Source: Scylla paramamosain (lineage: Eukaryota; Arthropoda; Malacostraca; Decapoda; Portunidae). From it: a DNA stretch of 64,000 nt. Location of the stretch: assembly GCF_035594125.1 (NCBI RefSeq), contig NC_087151.1:22959069-23023068 (forward strand), in the 5' to 3' direction. Position 1 is the first letter of the stretch; each line of letters opens with the position of its first letter. The position numbers and the translations under genes are program-made. Under the pieces are notes generated by a model, which was not told the DNA's origin, ran no database searches, and saw only the letters and a list, made by a program, of their open reading frames with translations. This document shows positions 1-13,030 of this stretch, in pieces.

Positions 1-780
1 CACTTAAAACACACATTTTTGGAAATACTTTTTTTTTCAGAAATGGTTTTTGTATGCATTTTGGCGATTTAGGACCTAACATGATGAATAACATTCAAAA
101 TACAAGTTTTTAGTAATGATGTTCTCTTCCTCAATTTTGATTAATATTCATATGCTTTAGCGTTTCAACATCTAAGAGCTTAAAAAAACAATCATATGAC
201 ACGTTTGAGATAATTTGCATGTGTTTTGGTACCTAATAAACTAAAAAAAAACACCCAAAACACATGTTTTTAGTAATGCTTTTCTGTTCCTTCAGACAAG
301 GTGTTTTGTATGTATTTTTAAAGATTTCTTATGTAAGAAGCTAAAAAAAGCTCAAAAGACACAATTTGTTAAAGTTGTTTAGTTTTCTAAATAGAGTTTT
401 TTCCATACTTTTTAGCATTTTGGTGCCTAATTTGCTAAACAAATGAAATAAAAATAAACAAGCAAATGACACGTTTCTCGTAATGTCGTTTCATTACCCT
501 TAAACGATGCTTTGCAACCATTTTGGAGATTTGATACCTAACAAGCTCAAAAACTCTCAAAATACGCTATTTTTATTAGGTTAATCTCTATAAAGGGTGT
601 TTTGCATGAGTTTTATCGTTTTGGTATATAAATAGCTGAAAACACTCAAAAGCCACGTTTTTGATAATGTATTTTTTTTCCAATATAGTGTGCTTTGTAT
701 GAATTTTGGCGGTTTGGTACCTAACAAGTTCAAGACATTCATAATACAGGTTTTTGGTAATGTAGTTAGGTTTCATACTA
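1..780 (+). repeat. Satellite array, 11-type higher-order form (left edge)
   Basis: About eight diverged ~95 bp monomers. Each has the core GCGTTTTGGTAC (often mutated) and a variable spacer that tells the types apart. Reading left to right I assign types d, e, f, g, h, i, j, k, a, where e has ATGAATAACATTC, k has AGCTGAAAACACTC and a has ACAAGTTCAAGACATTC. The array enters from outside the window and is cut at about 781 by LINE A. No coding potential: the short ORFs are read-through of monomers. Confidence 0.85.
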
Positions 781-3230
781 ATCTAATTTTCAATCTGTAA
801 AACACCAGCTTTTCTCTTTCAAACCTCATCTTCTTTTCCTCACTGAACTCAGGTGTCTGAGGCAACTGACAGTAGCCCCTTTTCTGTTCCCTCCTATATT
901 CCCTATCCTCATTTTCAATCCAAAGCTGGATGTTGCGTGTATGTGCGCAACGGCTCTCGTAACCACGCTCTTGAATCTTCCGAGTTTTCCACTATCTGGC
1001 TACGACTACAGAGTCACTCTCAAACTAAATTTATCTGTGCTGTATACCTCTCACCTAACTCCTCTGACAATAAGAAATTCTTTGACTAAACTTCCAAAGT
1101 GAGCACATTCTGACTCTCTTCCCTTTTGCAGCTATCTCCAATCTTGGAGAATTCAATGTTCACCACCAGCTTTGGCTTTCCTCTCCCTTCACTGACCATC
1201 CTGGTGAACTAGCCTTCAACTTTGCTATCCTCCACGACCTAGAGCAATTGGTGCAACACCCTACTCGTATTCCTGACCGTCTTGGAGATACGCCTAACAT
1301 TCTTGACCATTTCCTGACCTCTAATCCTGATTATGCTCTCACCCTTTCTTCTCCATTGGACTCCTCCGATCACAATCTCATATTTGTATCTTGTCCTCTC
1401 GCTCCAATCCCTTCTCAGGATCCACCTAAGCGAAGATGCCTCTGTCGTTTTGCCTCTGATAGTTGGGGGGACCTGACTATTTAGCTGATTTTCCTTGGAA
1501 TGACTACTGCTTCCGTGTCAGAAACCCGTCTTTGTGTGCCGAGTGCATAACAAAGATGATAGTGTTTGGCATAGAGGCGTACATTCTTCCCTCTTTTTCT
1601 CGACCTAAACCTTGCAAACCTTGGTTTAATAGAGCTTGTTCTCGTGTTATATATATGCTATATATGATAGAGAGGTGGCCCAGCAAAGGTACTTAAGCCT
1701 TCTATCACCAGAATCTCATGCACTTTATATTTCTTCCCGGAACCATGCAAAGTCTGTTCTCCAACTAGCCAAAAACTCCTTCATTAACAGAAAGTGTCAA
1801 AATTTTTTTTTATGATCTAACTCCCCTTGTGACTTCTGGCACCTAGCCAAAAATATCTCCAATAACTTTGCTTCTTCTTCTTTCCCTCCTTTATTTCAAC
1901 CAGATGGCACCACTGCTATCACATCTATCTCTAAAGCTGAACTCTTCGCTTAAACCTTTGCTAAAAACTCTACCTTGGATGATTCAAGGCTTGTTCCTCC
2001 CTCTCCTCCACCCTCTGACTACTTCATGCTACCTATTAAAATTCATCGCAATGATGTTTTCCATGCTGGCCTAAATGCTCTGAAGGCTTATGGACCTGAT
2101 GGGGTTCCTCCTATTGTTCTCCGAAACTGTGCCTCCGTGCTTGCACCTTGCTTATTCAAACTCTTTCAGATCGGTCTATCAACATCTACCTTTCCTTCTT
2201 CCTGGAAGTTTGCCTACATTCAACCTGTTGCTAAAAAGGGTGACCGTTCTAATCCCACAGACTACCGTCGTGCCTATCTAAAGATTTTGAATCTATCCTC
2301 AACAGGAAGAAACGTTTGTTGTTGCCTTGGATATATCAAAAGCTTTTGATAGAGTCTGGCACAAAGCTGTTCTTTTAAATCTATTAACAGTGGTGTTCTT
2401 CAGGATACTTTCCTGTCACCCACTCTCTTCTTATTATTCATCAATGACCTTCTAGACCAAACTTCTTGTCCTATTCATTTCTATGCTGATGATAACACCC
2501 TGCACTTTTCCACGTCTTTTCATAGACTTCAGAAGTAAACATTTCATGTAGGGAAGCCACAGAACGCCTGACTTCTGATCTTTCTAAAATTTCTGATTGG
2601 GGCAGAGCAAATTTGGTATTGTTCCGCGCCTCAAAAACACAGTTCCTCCATTTATGAACTTGACACAACCTTCCAGACAAATATCCCCTCTTCCTCAGTG
2701 ACACTCAACTGTTCCCCTTTTCTACACTGAGCATCCTCGGTCTGTCCTTTACTTATAATCTGAAGTGGAAACCTCACACCTCATCTCTAGCTAAAACAGC
2801 TTCTATAAAGTTAGGCGTTCTGAGACGTCTCCGCCAGTTTTTCTAAATCCCCCCCCCTGTTGCTAACTCTGTACAAGGGCCTTATCCGTCCATGTATGAA
2901 GTATGCTTCACATGTCTGGGAGGGTTCCACTCATACTGCTCTTCTAGAGAGGGTGGAATCAAAAGCTTTTCGTCTCATCACCTCCTCTTCTCTAGCTGAT
3001 TGTCTTCAGCCTCTCTCTCATCGCTGCAATGTTGCATCTCTAACTATCTTCTACCGGTATTTTCATGCTAACTGCTCTTCTGATCTTGCTAAATCCGTGC
3101 CTCCCCTCCTCCCGCGGCCTCACTGCACAAAACTTTCTTCTTTCTCCTACCCCAATTCTGTCCATCTCTCTAATGCAAAAATAACCAGCATTCTCAGTCA
3201 TTCATCCCTTTCTCTGGTAAATTCTGAAAC
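781..3230 (+). mobile_element. LINE copy A, 5'- and 3'-truncated, degenerate
   Basis: Remnant of a Jockey/CR1-like non-LTR retrotransposon whose single visible ORF joins an endonuclease/exonuclease/phosphatase (EEP) domain to a reverse transcriptase (RT). EEP is at about 853-1480, the linker at 1490-1980, and RT at 1980-2840, followed by the C-terminal region to 3230. The EEP motif GDFN is changed to GEFN (1146-1157), while the SDHN motif survives (1365-1376). RT motif C reads YADD at 2482-2493. Compared with the other copies, about 190 bp is missing near 2308 and about 130 bp near 2365, and stops and frameshifts break the frame throughout. The copy starts inside the EEP domain and stops in the C-terminal region without its 3' UTR, where it meets copy B head-on in the opposite orientation. 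It cannot encode a working protein. Confidence 0.9.
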
Positions 3231-4530
3231 TGATGAGACGAAAAGCTTTTGATTCCACCCTGTCTAGAAGAGCAGTATGAGTGGAACCCCCCCAGACATG
3301 TGAAGTATACTCCAGCCCAGAATCGTCCAAGGTAAAGTTTTTAGCAAAGGTTTGAGCAATGAGTTCAGCTTTAGAAATAGATGTGATAGGAGTGGTGCCA
3401 TCTGGTTGAAGTAGAGGAGGGAAAGAAGAAGAAGCAAAGTTATTGGAGATATTTTTGGCTAGATGCTAGAAATCACGAGGGGAGTTAGATCTTGAAAGGT
3501 TTTGACATTTTCTGTTAATGAAGGAGTTTTTGGCTAGTTGGAGAACAGACTTGGCATGGTTCCGGGCAGAAATATAAAGTGCATGAGATTCTGGTGATGG
3601 AAGGCTTAAGTACCTTTTGTGGGCCACCTCTCTATCATGTATAGCACGAGAACAAGCTGTGTTAAACCAAGGTTTAGAAGGTTTAGGACGAGAAAAAGAG
3701 TGAGGAATGTACGCCTCCATGCCAGACACTATCACCTCTGTTATGCGCTCAGCACACAAAGACGGGTCTCTGACACGGAAGCAGTAGTCATTCCAAGGAA
3801 AATCAGCAAAATACCTCCTCAGGTCCCCCGAACTGGCAGAGGTAAAAATCCAGAGGCACCTTCGCTTAGGGGGATCCTGAGGAGGGATTGGAGTGATAGG
3901 AGAAGATAAAGATATGAGATTGTGATCGGAGGAGCCCAACGGAGAATAAAGGGTGGCAGCATAAGCAGAAGGATTAGAGGTCAGGAAAAGGTCAAGATTG
4001 TTGGGCGTATCTCCAAGATGGTCAGGAATGCGAGTAGGGTGTTGCACCAATGGTCATGGAGGATAGCAAATTTGTAGGCTAGTTCACCAGGATGGTCAAT
4101 GAAGGGAGAGGAAAGCCAAAGCTGATGGTTAACATTGAAATCTCCAAGAAAGGAGATCTCTGCAAAAGGGAAGAGGGTCAGAATGTGCTCCACTTTGGAA
4201 GTTAAGTAGTCAAAGAATTTCTTATAGTCAGAGGAGTTAGGAGAGAGGTATACAGCACAGATAAATTTAGCATGAGAGTGACTCTGTAGTCGTAGCCAGA
4301 TGGTGGAAAACTCGGAAGATTCAAGAGCGTGGGCACGAGAGCAGGCTAAGTCATTGCACACATAAACGCAGCATCCAGCTTTTGATCGAAAATGAGGATA
4401 GAGAAAGTAGGAGGAAACAGAAAAGGGGCTACTGTCATTTGTCTCGGACACCTGAGTTTCAGTGAGGAAAAGAAGATGAGGTTTAGAAGAGGAGAGGTGG
4501 TGTTCAACAGATTGAAAATTAGATCTTATT
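3231..4530 (-). mobile_element. LINE copy B, inverted against copy A, RT deleted
   Basis: The minus strand reads EEP from about 4520 to 3800, then the linker, then jumps at about 3310-3322 from the residues just after the linker straight to the C-terminal region. This removes roughly 1 kb, including all RT catalytic motifs. The junction shows only two or three bases of shared sequence. The EEP half is the best kept part: GDFN followed by VNHQLW near 4130, and SDHN at 3930-3919. Its 5' end falls within a few bases of the element position where copy A also begins, so A and B form one large imperfect palindrome. Confidence 0.88.
3466..4050 (-). pseudogene. EEP-endonuclease fragment of LINE B
   Basis: An open frame of 194 codons from LINE B. 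It covers the second half of the EEP domain, with the catalytic SDHN at residues 41-44, and the linker ([41 protein letters not shown]). In the family this endonuclease nicks target DNA to prime reverse transcription. The ORF starts at an internal methionine because a frameshift separates it from the upstream EEP half (3981-4451). It is a relic, not a gene. Confidence 0.85.
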
Positions 4531-6488
4531 TATTTATTTATTTATTACTATTTTTTTTTTTTTTTTTTTTGCGTGCGTTTTAGTTTTAGTTTTGGTAGGT
4601 AACTAGTTTGAAAACACTAAGAAGGCACTTTTTTGGTGATGTTTTCTTTTCCAATTTCGTGTGCTTTGTATGCACTTTGGCGTTTTGGTACTTAACATTC
4701 ATAATACAGGTTATTGATATTGTAGTTCTGTTTCTTCATATAGATTTCTTTTTATGCATTTTGTCGTTTTGGTGCCTAACACGGTAATAAGACTCATAAT
4801 GCACATTTTTGTTAATTACATTCTGTTACTAAACATAAAATAATATTAACATGTTTTAGCGTTTCAGCACCAGTGAACCTTAAAAACAGTTCTCAAATAC
4901 TTTTGTAATACTATCATTGTATCCACATATTAGCATATATCCATGTGTTTTGGCGTTTTGATAAACTCAAACAGACTCAAAACATCCGTTTTTTGTAATG
5001 TTCTTTTTCAACAGGAAGTGTATTTTTGCTTCCATTTTAGAGTTTTGGTATGTTACAAGCTTAATAACCGTCAAAATACACGATTTTGGTAATATTCTTT
5101 AATTTTCTTATATTGGGTGTTTTCCATGCTTTTTAGTGTTTTCTTGGCTGATATGCTCAAAAACACGCAAATGACACGTATCTGGACCTGTCATCTCATT
5201 ATTGTATATAGAGTGTTTTGCTTGCATTTTGGGGTTTTGTTACCTAACAAGCTCAAAAATCACTAAAAATACATTTAAAATGAAGTTGTTCGATTTCTCC
5301 ATAAATAAGTCTTATGTTTTGAATGCGTTTTAGCGTTTCGGCACGTAAGCAGTTGAAAACCATCAAATATTATTATTAAAAATATTTTCAAATATAGTGT
5401 GCTTTGCATGCATTTTGACGTTTTAGTACCTGGCAAATTCAAAAACATTTATAATACATATTTTTGGTAAAGTAGTTCAGGTTCTTCATATAGATTTTTT
5501 TTTTTTATGCATTTTAGCGTTTTGGTATCTAACATGGTGAATAAGACTCATAATACACGTTTTTTTGGTAATATTAATCTCTCTCCCAATATAGAGTACT
5601 ATTCACGTGTTTTAGCGTTCTGATACATAAGAACATCAAAAACACTGATAACACACTTTTGTCATTATATAATTTAATTTCCATACATTGGCTACTTTGC
5701 ATGTGTTTCCGCATTTTGGTACCTGAGAAACTGAAAAATACTTAAAGCACACGTTTTTGGAGATATTTATCTGTTTCTTCAAAAAGGGTTACTTGTATGC
5801 ATTTTGGCATTTTGGTATTTAACATGGTGAATCACACTCATAATACACATTTTTTATAAAGATATTGTTTCTAAAATACAGAGTAATATTCATGTGTTTT
5901 AGTGTTTCAGCAACTAAGAACCTTAAAAACACACATCGGAGACATCGTGTTGTTACCTAATAAAATAAAATAAAAATAACTCAAAACACATATTTTAGGT
6001 AATGTCGTTTTGTTTCTTCAGAAAGGGTGTTTGGGTACGTAAAAAGCTCAAAAAACACTCAAAAATACATTTTTTTTTATAAAGTGTTTCCGTTTCTCCA
6101 TAAAGGGTGTTGTGCTTGCGTTTTAGCGTTTTGATACCTCAAAAACTTCGTTTTTGGTAAAGTTGTTTTCATTTCCAATATAGTGTGCTTTGCATGCACT
6201 TTGATAATGTAGTTTTGTTCTTTCACATAGGTCTCTTTATATACATTTTAGCGTTTTGGTACTTAAAATGGTGAATAAGACTCATAGTAAACGTTTTTGG
6301 TAATGTTGGTCTGTTTCTCAGTATAATGTACTATTAACTTGTTTTAGCTTTCTGATACCTTAGGACATCAAAAACACTCATATTACAAGTTTGTGATGGA
6401 TGTGTTTTCGTTTCTTTATATAGGCTACTTTGTACGTTTTTTTTTTTTTTTGCGTTTTGGTAGCTAAGAAACTTAAAAACACATTTTT
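4531..6488 (+). repeat. Satellite array, 11-type form, between LINE B and LINE C
   Basis: About 20 monomers of ~94 bp. After a T-rich start (4531-4570) the order reads k, a, b, f, g, h, i, j, k, a, b, c, d, e, f, g and so on, ending inside a d monomer where LINE C begins. The first run (4570-5340) skips types c, d and e and spans about 750 bp for eight monomers. The next run contains c, d and e. Whole types are therefore gained or lost as units. Confidence 0.85.
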
Positions 6489-9227
6489 GTGTAGGGACAC
6501 AGGCCAAGGACAACAAAAATCCCCCACCAACAAAAAAATAAATACAAAATAAATAAAAAAAAATAAATAAGTAACCCACTGAGACAATGGTCCCTGAACA
6601 GGTTCCGAAGCGGCAGTCAAAAATGCATAAGTGTCTTAAATGATAAGTGTCTTTAAGGAATTCAATTTATAGGAAGGTGGAAACATAATGAGGCATGGAG
6701 TTCCAAACTTTACCAGAGAAAAAAATTAATGATTGAGAATACTGGTTAACTCTTGCATTAGAGAGGTGGACAGAATAGGGGTGAGAGAAAGAAGAAAGTC
6801 TTGTGCAGAGAGGCCGCAGGCGGAGGGGAGGCATGTAGTTAGCAAGATCAGAAGAGCAGTTAGCATGAAAATAGCGGTAGAGGGTAGCTAAAGATTTAAC
6901 ATTGCGTCGGTGAGAAAGAAGCTGATGCCAGTCAGTTAGATGAGAGTTCATGATACAAAAATCTTTTGATTCCACTCTGTCTAAAATAGCCGTATGAGTA
7001 GAATCCCCCAAACATGTGAAGCATATTCCAGCATGACGGATAAGGACCTTGTATAGGCTAAGCAGCTGGGGGGATGAGAAAATTTGTCGTAGAAGTCTCA
7101 GAACACCTAACATCAAAGAAGCGTTTTTAGCTGGAGATGAGTTTTGAAGTTTCTAGTTAGGTTAAAAAAAAACAAAAAAAACAGATATTCAGTGTAGAAG
7201 AGATGAACAATTGATTGTCTTTATACAAGAGAGGATAGTTGTCTGGAAGGTTGTGTTGAGTTGATTTGTGGAGGAATTGAGTTTTTAAGGCATTAAACAA
7301 TTAATGCAAACAATTAATCAAAAGTTTTAGAGAGATCGAAAGTTAGGCATCCTTGCGTGAACTGTTTACTTCCGGAAGGGTTGAACGTCTATAGAAAGAA
7401 ATGGAAAAATGCAGGGTGGTATCATCAGCGTTAGATTGAATAGGATAATATGTTTGGTTTAGAAGATCGTTAATGAGTAATGTGATGACAGTGGGTGACA
7501 GGACAGTACACTTAGGAACACCTCTGTTAATAGATTTAGAAGAACAGTGACCGTCTCCCACAGGAGCAATAGAACGGTCAGAAAAGAAACTTGTGATGAA
7601 GATACAGAGAGAAGAATAGAAGCTGTAAGTGGGTACTTTGGAAATCAAAGTTTTAGGCCAAACTCTATTAAAAAAGAAAATAATATGTATAAGGCAACAG
7701 CAAAAGTTTTACCAAAATCTCTCAAAGAGGATGACCGAGATTCAATAAGGAAAGCCAGATCACCAGTAGAGCGGCCTTGACGGAACCCAAACTGGCGATT
7801 AGATAGAAGTTTGTCAAGTGATATATGTTTAATAATCTTCCTGTTGAAGGTAGATTAAAAAACTTTAGATAGGTAGGAAATTAAAGCAATAGGACGGTAG
7901 TTTGGGGGATTAGAATGCCCACCATTTTTAGGAAAAGACTGAATGAAGGTAAACTTCCAGCAAGAAGGAAAGATAGATATTGAGAGGCAGAGTTGAAAGA
8001 GTTTCACTAGGCAAGGTGCCAGCACAGAGACACGGTTTCGTAGAAGAAGAGGGACCCCATCATGTTCATAAGCCTTCCGAGGTTTTAGGCCAACGAGGGC
8101 ATGGAAAACTTCATTACGAAGAATTTTAATAGGTTGAAAGAAGTAGTCAGAGGGTGGAGGAGAGGCAGGATAGCAAAGGTTTGAGCGAAAAGTTCAGTTT
8201 TAGAAATAGATGTGATAGCAATGGTGCCATCTGCTTGAAATAAAGGAGATAAAAAAAAAGAAGCAAAGTTATTGGAGATGTTTTTGGATAGATGCCAGAA
8301 GTCACAAGAGGAGTTAAAACTTGAAAGATTTTGACACTTTCTTTTAATGAAGGAAGTTTTGGCTTTTTAGAGAACAGATTTGGCATGTTTCCGGGCAGAC
8401 ATATAAAGTTCATGAGATTATGGCGTTGGAAGGCTTAAGTACGTTTTTGTGGGCCACCTTTCAATTATACCTCTCAATTATACCTCAATTATAACCTCTC
8501 ATGAGAACAGGCTGTGTTAAACAAAAGTTTGGAGGGTTTAGGTCGAGAAAAATAGTGAGGAATATATGCCTGCCTCTATGCCAGACACTATCTCCTCTGT
8601 TATGCACTCGGCACACAAATACGGATGCAGTAGTCCTTCCAAGAAAAATCAGCAAAATACCTCCTCAGGTCCTCCCAACTAACAGAGGCAAAACGCCAGA
8701 GGCACCTCCGCTTAAGGTGATCCAAAAGAAGGACTGGAGCGACAGGACAAGATACAGATATGAGATTTTGATCGGAGGAGCCCAATTGAGAAGAGATGGT
8801 AACAGCATAAGCAGAAGGATTAGAGGTAATGAAAATGTCAAGAATACCTGGCGTATCTCGAGGACGGCGAGGAATACAGGTAGGATGTTGCACCAATTAC
8901 ACTAGGTCATGGAGCATAATTGAAGGCTACTTCACCAGGATGGTCAGTGAAGTGAGAGGAAAGCCAAAGCTGGAGTTAATGCTGAAGTCTCAAATAATGG
9001 TGATCTCTGTAAAAGGGAAGAAATAATGTGCTCCACTTTGAAAATAAAGCAGGCAAAGAATTTTCTTATTGTCAGAGGAGATAGGTGAGAGGAGTACAGC
9101 ACAGATAAATTTAGTTTGAGAGTGACTCTGTAGTCGTAGACAGACAGTATAAAACTCTGAAGATTCGATAGCGTGGGCGCGAGAGCAGGTTAAGTCACTG
9201 CGCACATAAAAGCATCAAGATTTGGAT
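6489..9227 (-). mobile_element. LINE copy C, 5'-truncated, with 3' UTR
   Basis: The minus strand runs from inside the EEP domain (5' end at 9227) through RT and the C-terminal region to a 3' UTR that ends in CCCTAC and a short A-rich tail at 6489. Two catalytic sites are visibly damaged: the EEP SDHN has become SDQN (8776-8765) and the RT YADD has become NADD (7432-7421). Small A-rich insertions lie near 7165 and frameshifts occur throughout. Both ends sit in one satellite monomer of type d, and similar sequence flanks both sides (6473-6489 and 9227-9245), as expected for a target-site duplication. This is a classic single 5'-truncated LINE insertion. Confidence 0.9.
6667..7116 (-). pseudogene. 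C-terminal ORF fragment of LINE C
   Basis: A 149-codon open frame covering the region after the RT core, with GVLRLLRQIFSSPQLL at the start and FFSGKVWNSMP near the end. The last motif is the family's conserved C-terminal F.GK.WNSLP box. The frame ends early near the usual stop region. It is part of a dead copy. Confidence 0.75.
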
Positions 9228-10265
9228 TAAAACACAGGTTTTTGGAAATGTTGTTCTGTTTCTCTAGAAAGGGTTGTTTGTATCCTTTTCTATCATTCTG
9301 GTACCATAAATGGTGAATCACACTCATAATAAACGTTTTTGATGACTATGTTCTATTTCTTAATATTGTGTAATATCTATTAATTTGTTTCAACGTTTTA
9401 GCACCTAAGAACCTTAAAATCACTCATAAGACAGGTTTGTTTTAATATCTTTTCGTTTCCCATCATTGCATTTGTATAGGAATTTTATTATATAATGAAC
9501 TCAGAAATACTCAAAACACACGTTTTTGATAATGTTGTTATGATCCTCCAGAAATATTAATTTAAATGCATTTCAGAGTTTTGGTACGTAACAAGCTTAA
9601 AAACACTGAAAACACATAATTTTAATAATATTGTTTTGTTTTTCAATATATTTTTTTTTATATCTTTATTTACTTATTTTATTTTTTTTTATGTGTGTGT
9701 GTGCTTTGGTATCTGATATCCTGAAAAAAAAAAACGCAAATAACTCGTTTTTTGGTAATGTCGTTTCGTTATCCTTTATAAGGTGCTTTGCATGCATATA
9801 GGTGTTTTGCTACCTAAAAAAATAAAGAAAAAAAAACTTTTTTCTTTAAGGGTGTTTTGCATGCATTTTAGCGTTTTGGTACGTAAGAAGCTGGAAAACT
9901 CTGAAAAGAAACATTTTTGGTAATACTGTTTCCTTTTCCAATATAGTGTGCTATAAATGCAGTTTGGTCTTTTGCTATCCAACAGGTTAAAAAAAAAAAA
10001 AAATTTGGTAATGTTGTTCTGTTTCTTCATATAGGTTTCTCTGTATTCATCTAGGCGTTTTGGTTATTAACATGCTCAAAAACACTCAAAATCAACTTTT
10101 TAATGAAATTGTTGTTTCTCCATAAATTGTATTTTGCATGCTTTTTACCGTTTTGGAACTTAAGAAGATAAAAACACTCAAAAGCCACTTTTTTTTTTGT
10201 TTTTTTTTTCTTCCTAATATAGTGTGCTTTCTATGCACTTTGCCATTCTGGTACCTCAAAAGTAT

Positions 10266-10489
<224 letters not shown>

Positions 10490-11551
10490 CAGGTGTTTGA
10501 TATTCTGGTTGTGGTTTTTCATATGAATTTTCTTGGTAAGCATTTTGGTGTTTTGGTACCTAACATGGTGTATAAGGCTCATAATACACGTTTTTGGTTA
10601 TGTTCTCTTCCTCAATATAGAGTACTATTTACGTGTTTTAGCGTTCTGATAGCTTAAAACATTAAAAACACTCATAATTCACGTTTATGATTATGTTTTC
10701 GTTTTTCTATGCTGGCTACTTTTCATTGGTCTTGGCTTTTTGTTACAATCAAACAGTAAAACGCTTAAAACACACGCTTTAGGAAATTTTCTGCTTTCTT
10801 TTTATGAATTTTAGGGTTTTGTTACACAACATGGTGAAACAGACTCATGACAGTCGTTTTAGTTAGTGATGTTTTGTTTCTCAGTATAGAGTAATATTAA
10901 TTTGTTTCAGCGTTTCACCACCTATGAACATTAAGAACATTCATAAGAGACGTTTGCGGTAATATTATTTAGTTTTCCCTTATTAGTTGATTTGCATGTG
11001 TTTAACCAGTATGGTTCCTAATAGACTGAAAAACTGTCAAAACATGTTTTTGGTACCTAATAAGTTCAATTTTTTTTTTTTTTTTTTTTTTTTGGTGGGG
11101 GAGGTAATGTTATTCTGTTTCTTTATATAGGTTTCTTTAAATGCATTTTAATATTCTGGTAAGTAAAAAGCTCAAAATACTCTTTTTTGATGAAGTTCTT
11201 CTCTTTCTCCATTAAGAATACTTTCCATCTGTTTTAGCGTATTGAAAAACACTCACAAGAAAAGTTTTTGGGTAATATTGTTTTCTTTTCCAGTATGGTG
11301 TGCTTTGCAGGGACTTTGGCATTTTGATATCTAAGAAGTTCAAAAACATTTATAATACAGATTTTGGTAATATAGTTGTGTTTTTTCATATAAGTATCTT
11401 TATATGCCTTTTGGCGTTTTCATAGTTAAAATGGTGAATAAGTCTCATAATACACGTTTTTGGTAATCTTTTACTTTTCCTCAATATTATTTACGTGTTT
11501 ACCTGATACCTAAGAAAAACAAAAACACTCATAACGCCCGTTTATGAGTAT

Positions 11552-11738
11552 ATCGTTTCGTTTGATTATGTTGGTTACTTTACATGAGTTTTTGTGTTCT
11601 TGGACCTAACAAACTATAAAACACTTAAAACATACATTATTGGAAATTATCTGTTTCTCCAGAAAATGTTTTTTGTATACATTTTGGCGTTTTTGTACCT
11701 AAAATAGTCAATGAGACTTATAATACACGCTTTTAGTA
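11552..11738 (+). repeat. Recent two-monomer duplication, copy 1
   Basis: About 187 bp (types d and e) nearly identical to 12150-12339, including unusual words such as TTATGTTGGTTACTTTACAT... shared by both. Other d/e pairs in the array are much more diverged, so this is a recent copying event inside the array. Confidence 0.8.
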
Positions 11739-12149
11739 ATAATGATTTGCTTTTCAATATAGAGTAATACTTATTTGTTTTAGCGTCTCAGCACCTAAGA
11801 ACCTAATAAAGAACCCTCATAAAACATGCTTGTGGAAATACCGTTCAGTTTCCTCATAACGGCTAATTTTACAAATGTTGAGGCGTTTTGGTATATAATA
11901 AATTGAAAAATATTTTAAAAACCCATTTTTGGCAATATTGTTCTGTCCCTCCGGAAAGGGAGTTTTCATGCATTTTAGAGTTTTAGTATGTAAGAAGCTC
12001 AAAAGCACTCAAAAGATACGATTATCATAATGATGTTAGTTTTACCATATCAGGTGTTTTCCATGCTTTTTTAGCGTTTTGATGCCCAATATGCTCAAAA
12101 CAGGTACCTTCTGGTAATGTCGTTTCATCGCCCATTATAGAGTGCTTTA

Positions 12150-12339
12150 AATGTATCGTTTCGTTTTATTATGTTGGTTACTTTACATGAGTTTTTGCGT
12201 TCTTGGACTTAACAAACTGTAAAACACTTCAAACCTTCATTATTGGAAATTATCTGTTTCTCCAGAAAATGTTTTTTGTATACATTTTGGTGTTTTTGTA
12301 AATAAAATAGTCAACGAGACTCATAATACACGCTTTTAG
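12150..12339 (+). repeat. Recent two-monomer duplication, copy 2
   Basis: Partner of 11552-11738. It interrupts the normal order after a type-i/j monomer, which supports insertion of an extra d-e pair. Confidence 0.8.
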
Positions 12340-13030
12340 TAATATATTTTGTTACATAAGAAGCTGAAAAACACTCAATAAACAGTTTATTTGTGAAGCT
12401 ATTCTGTTTCTCCATGAGGGGTATTCTTCATGCCTTTTAGCATTTTGCTACGTAAAAGCTGAAGAAAATTCAGAAACCACGTTTTTTACAATGTTGTCTT
12501 CTTTTCCAATATAATATGCTTTGCAAGAGCTTTGGCGCTTTGGTATCTAACAAGTTAAAAAACAGTCATAATGCTGGTGTTTGGTAATGTGGATGTGTTT
12601 CTTAATAAAGGATTCTTTGTATGCATTTTGAAGATTTCGTAACTAACATGGTGAATAATATTCATAATGAATGTTTTTCTTAATGTTATTTTGTTTCTCA
12701 ATATAGAGGACTCTTTTCGTGTTTTAGCGTTCTGATATTTAACAAAAAATAAATAAATTAATAAAAGTAAATAAATAAATAAATATAAATAAATAGATAA
12801 AATAAAATAATGTAAAAAAATAAATAAATTATACTGGTTGGTGACTATGTCGTTTCGTATCCCTATATTGGCTACTTTGCATGTTTTTTGGCGTTTTTGT
12901 ACATAAAAAAGTGAAAAAAAAATAAAAAAAAAAGTTTTTGGAAATATTGTCATGTTTCTCTCCATTAGGTGTTCATTGTATGCATTTTGGCGTTCCGATA
13001 CGTAACACGGTGAATCACATTTATAATAGA

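Noticed and set aside
781..4530. Twin-priming 5' inversion of a single LINE
   Set aside because: The two arms overlap in content, both carry the same 5' region and neither has a tail; twin priming gives non-overlapping parts with a tail at the end.
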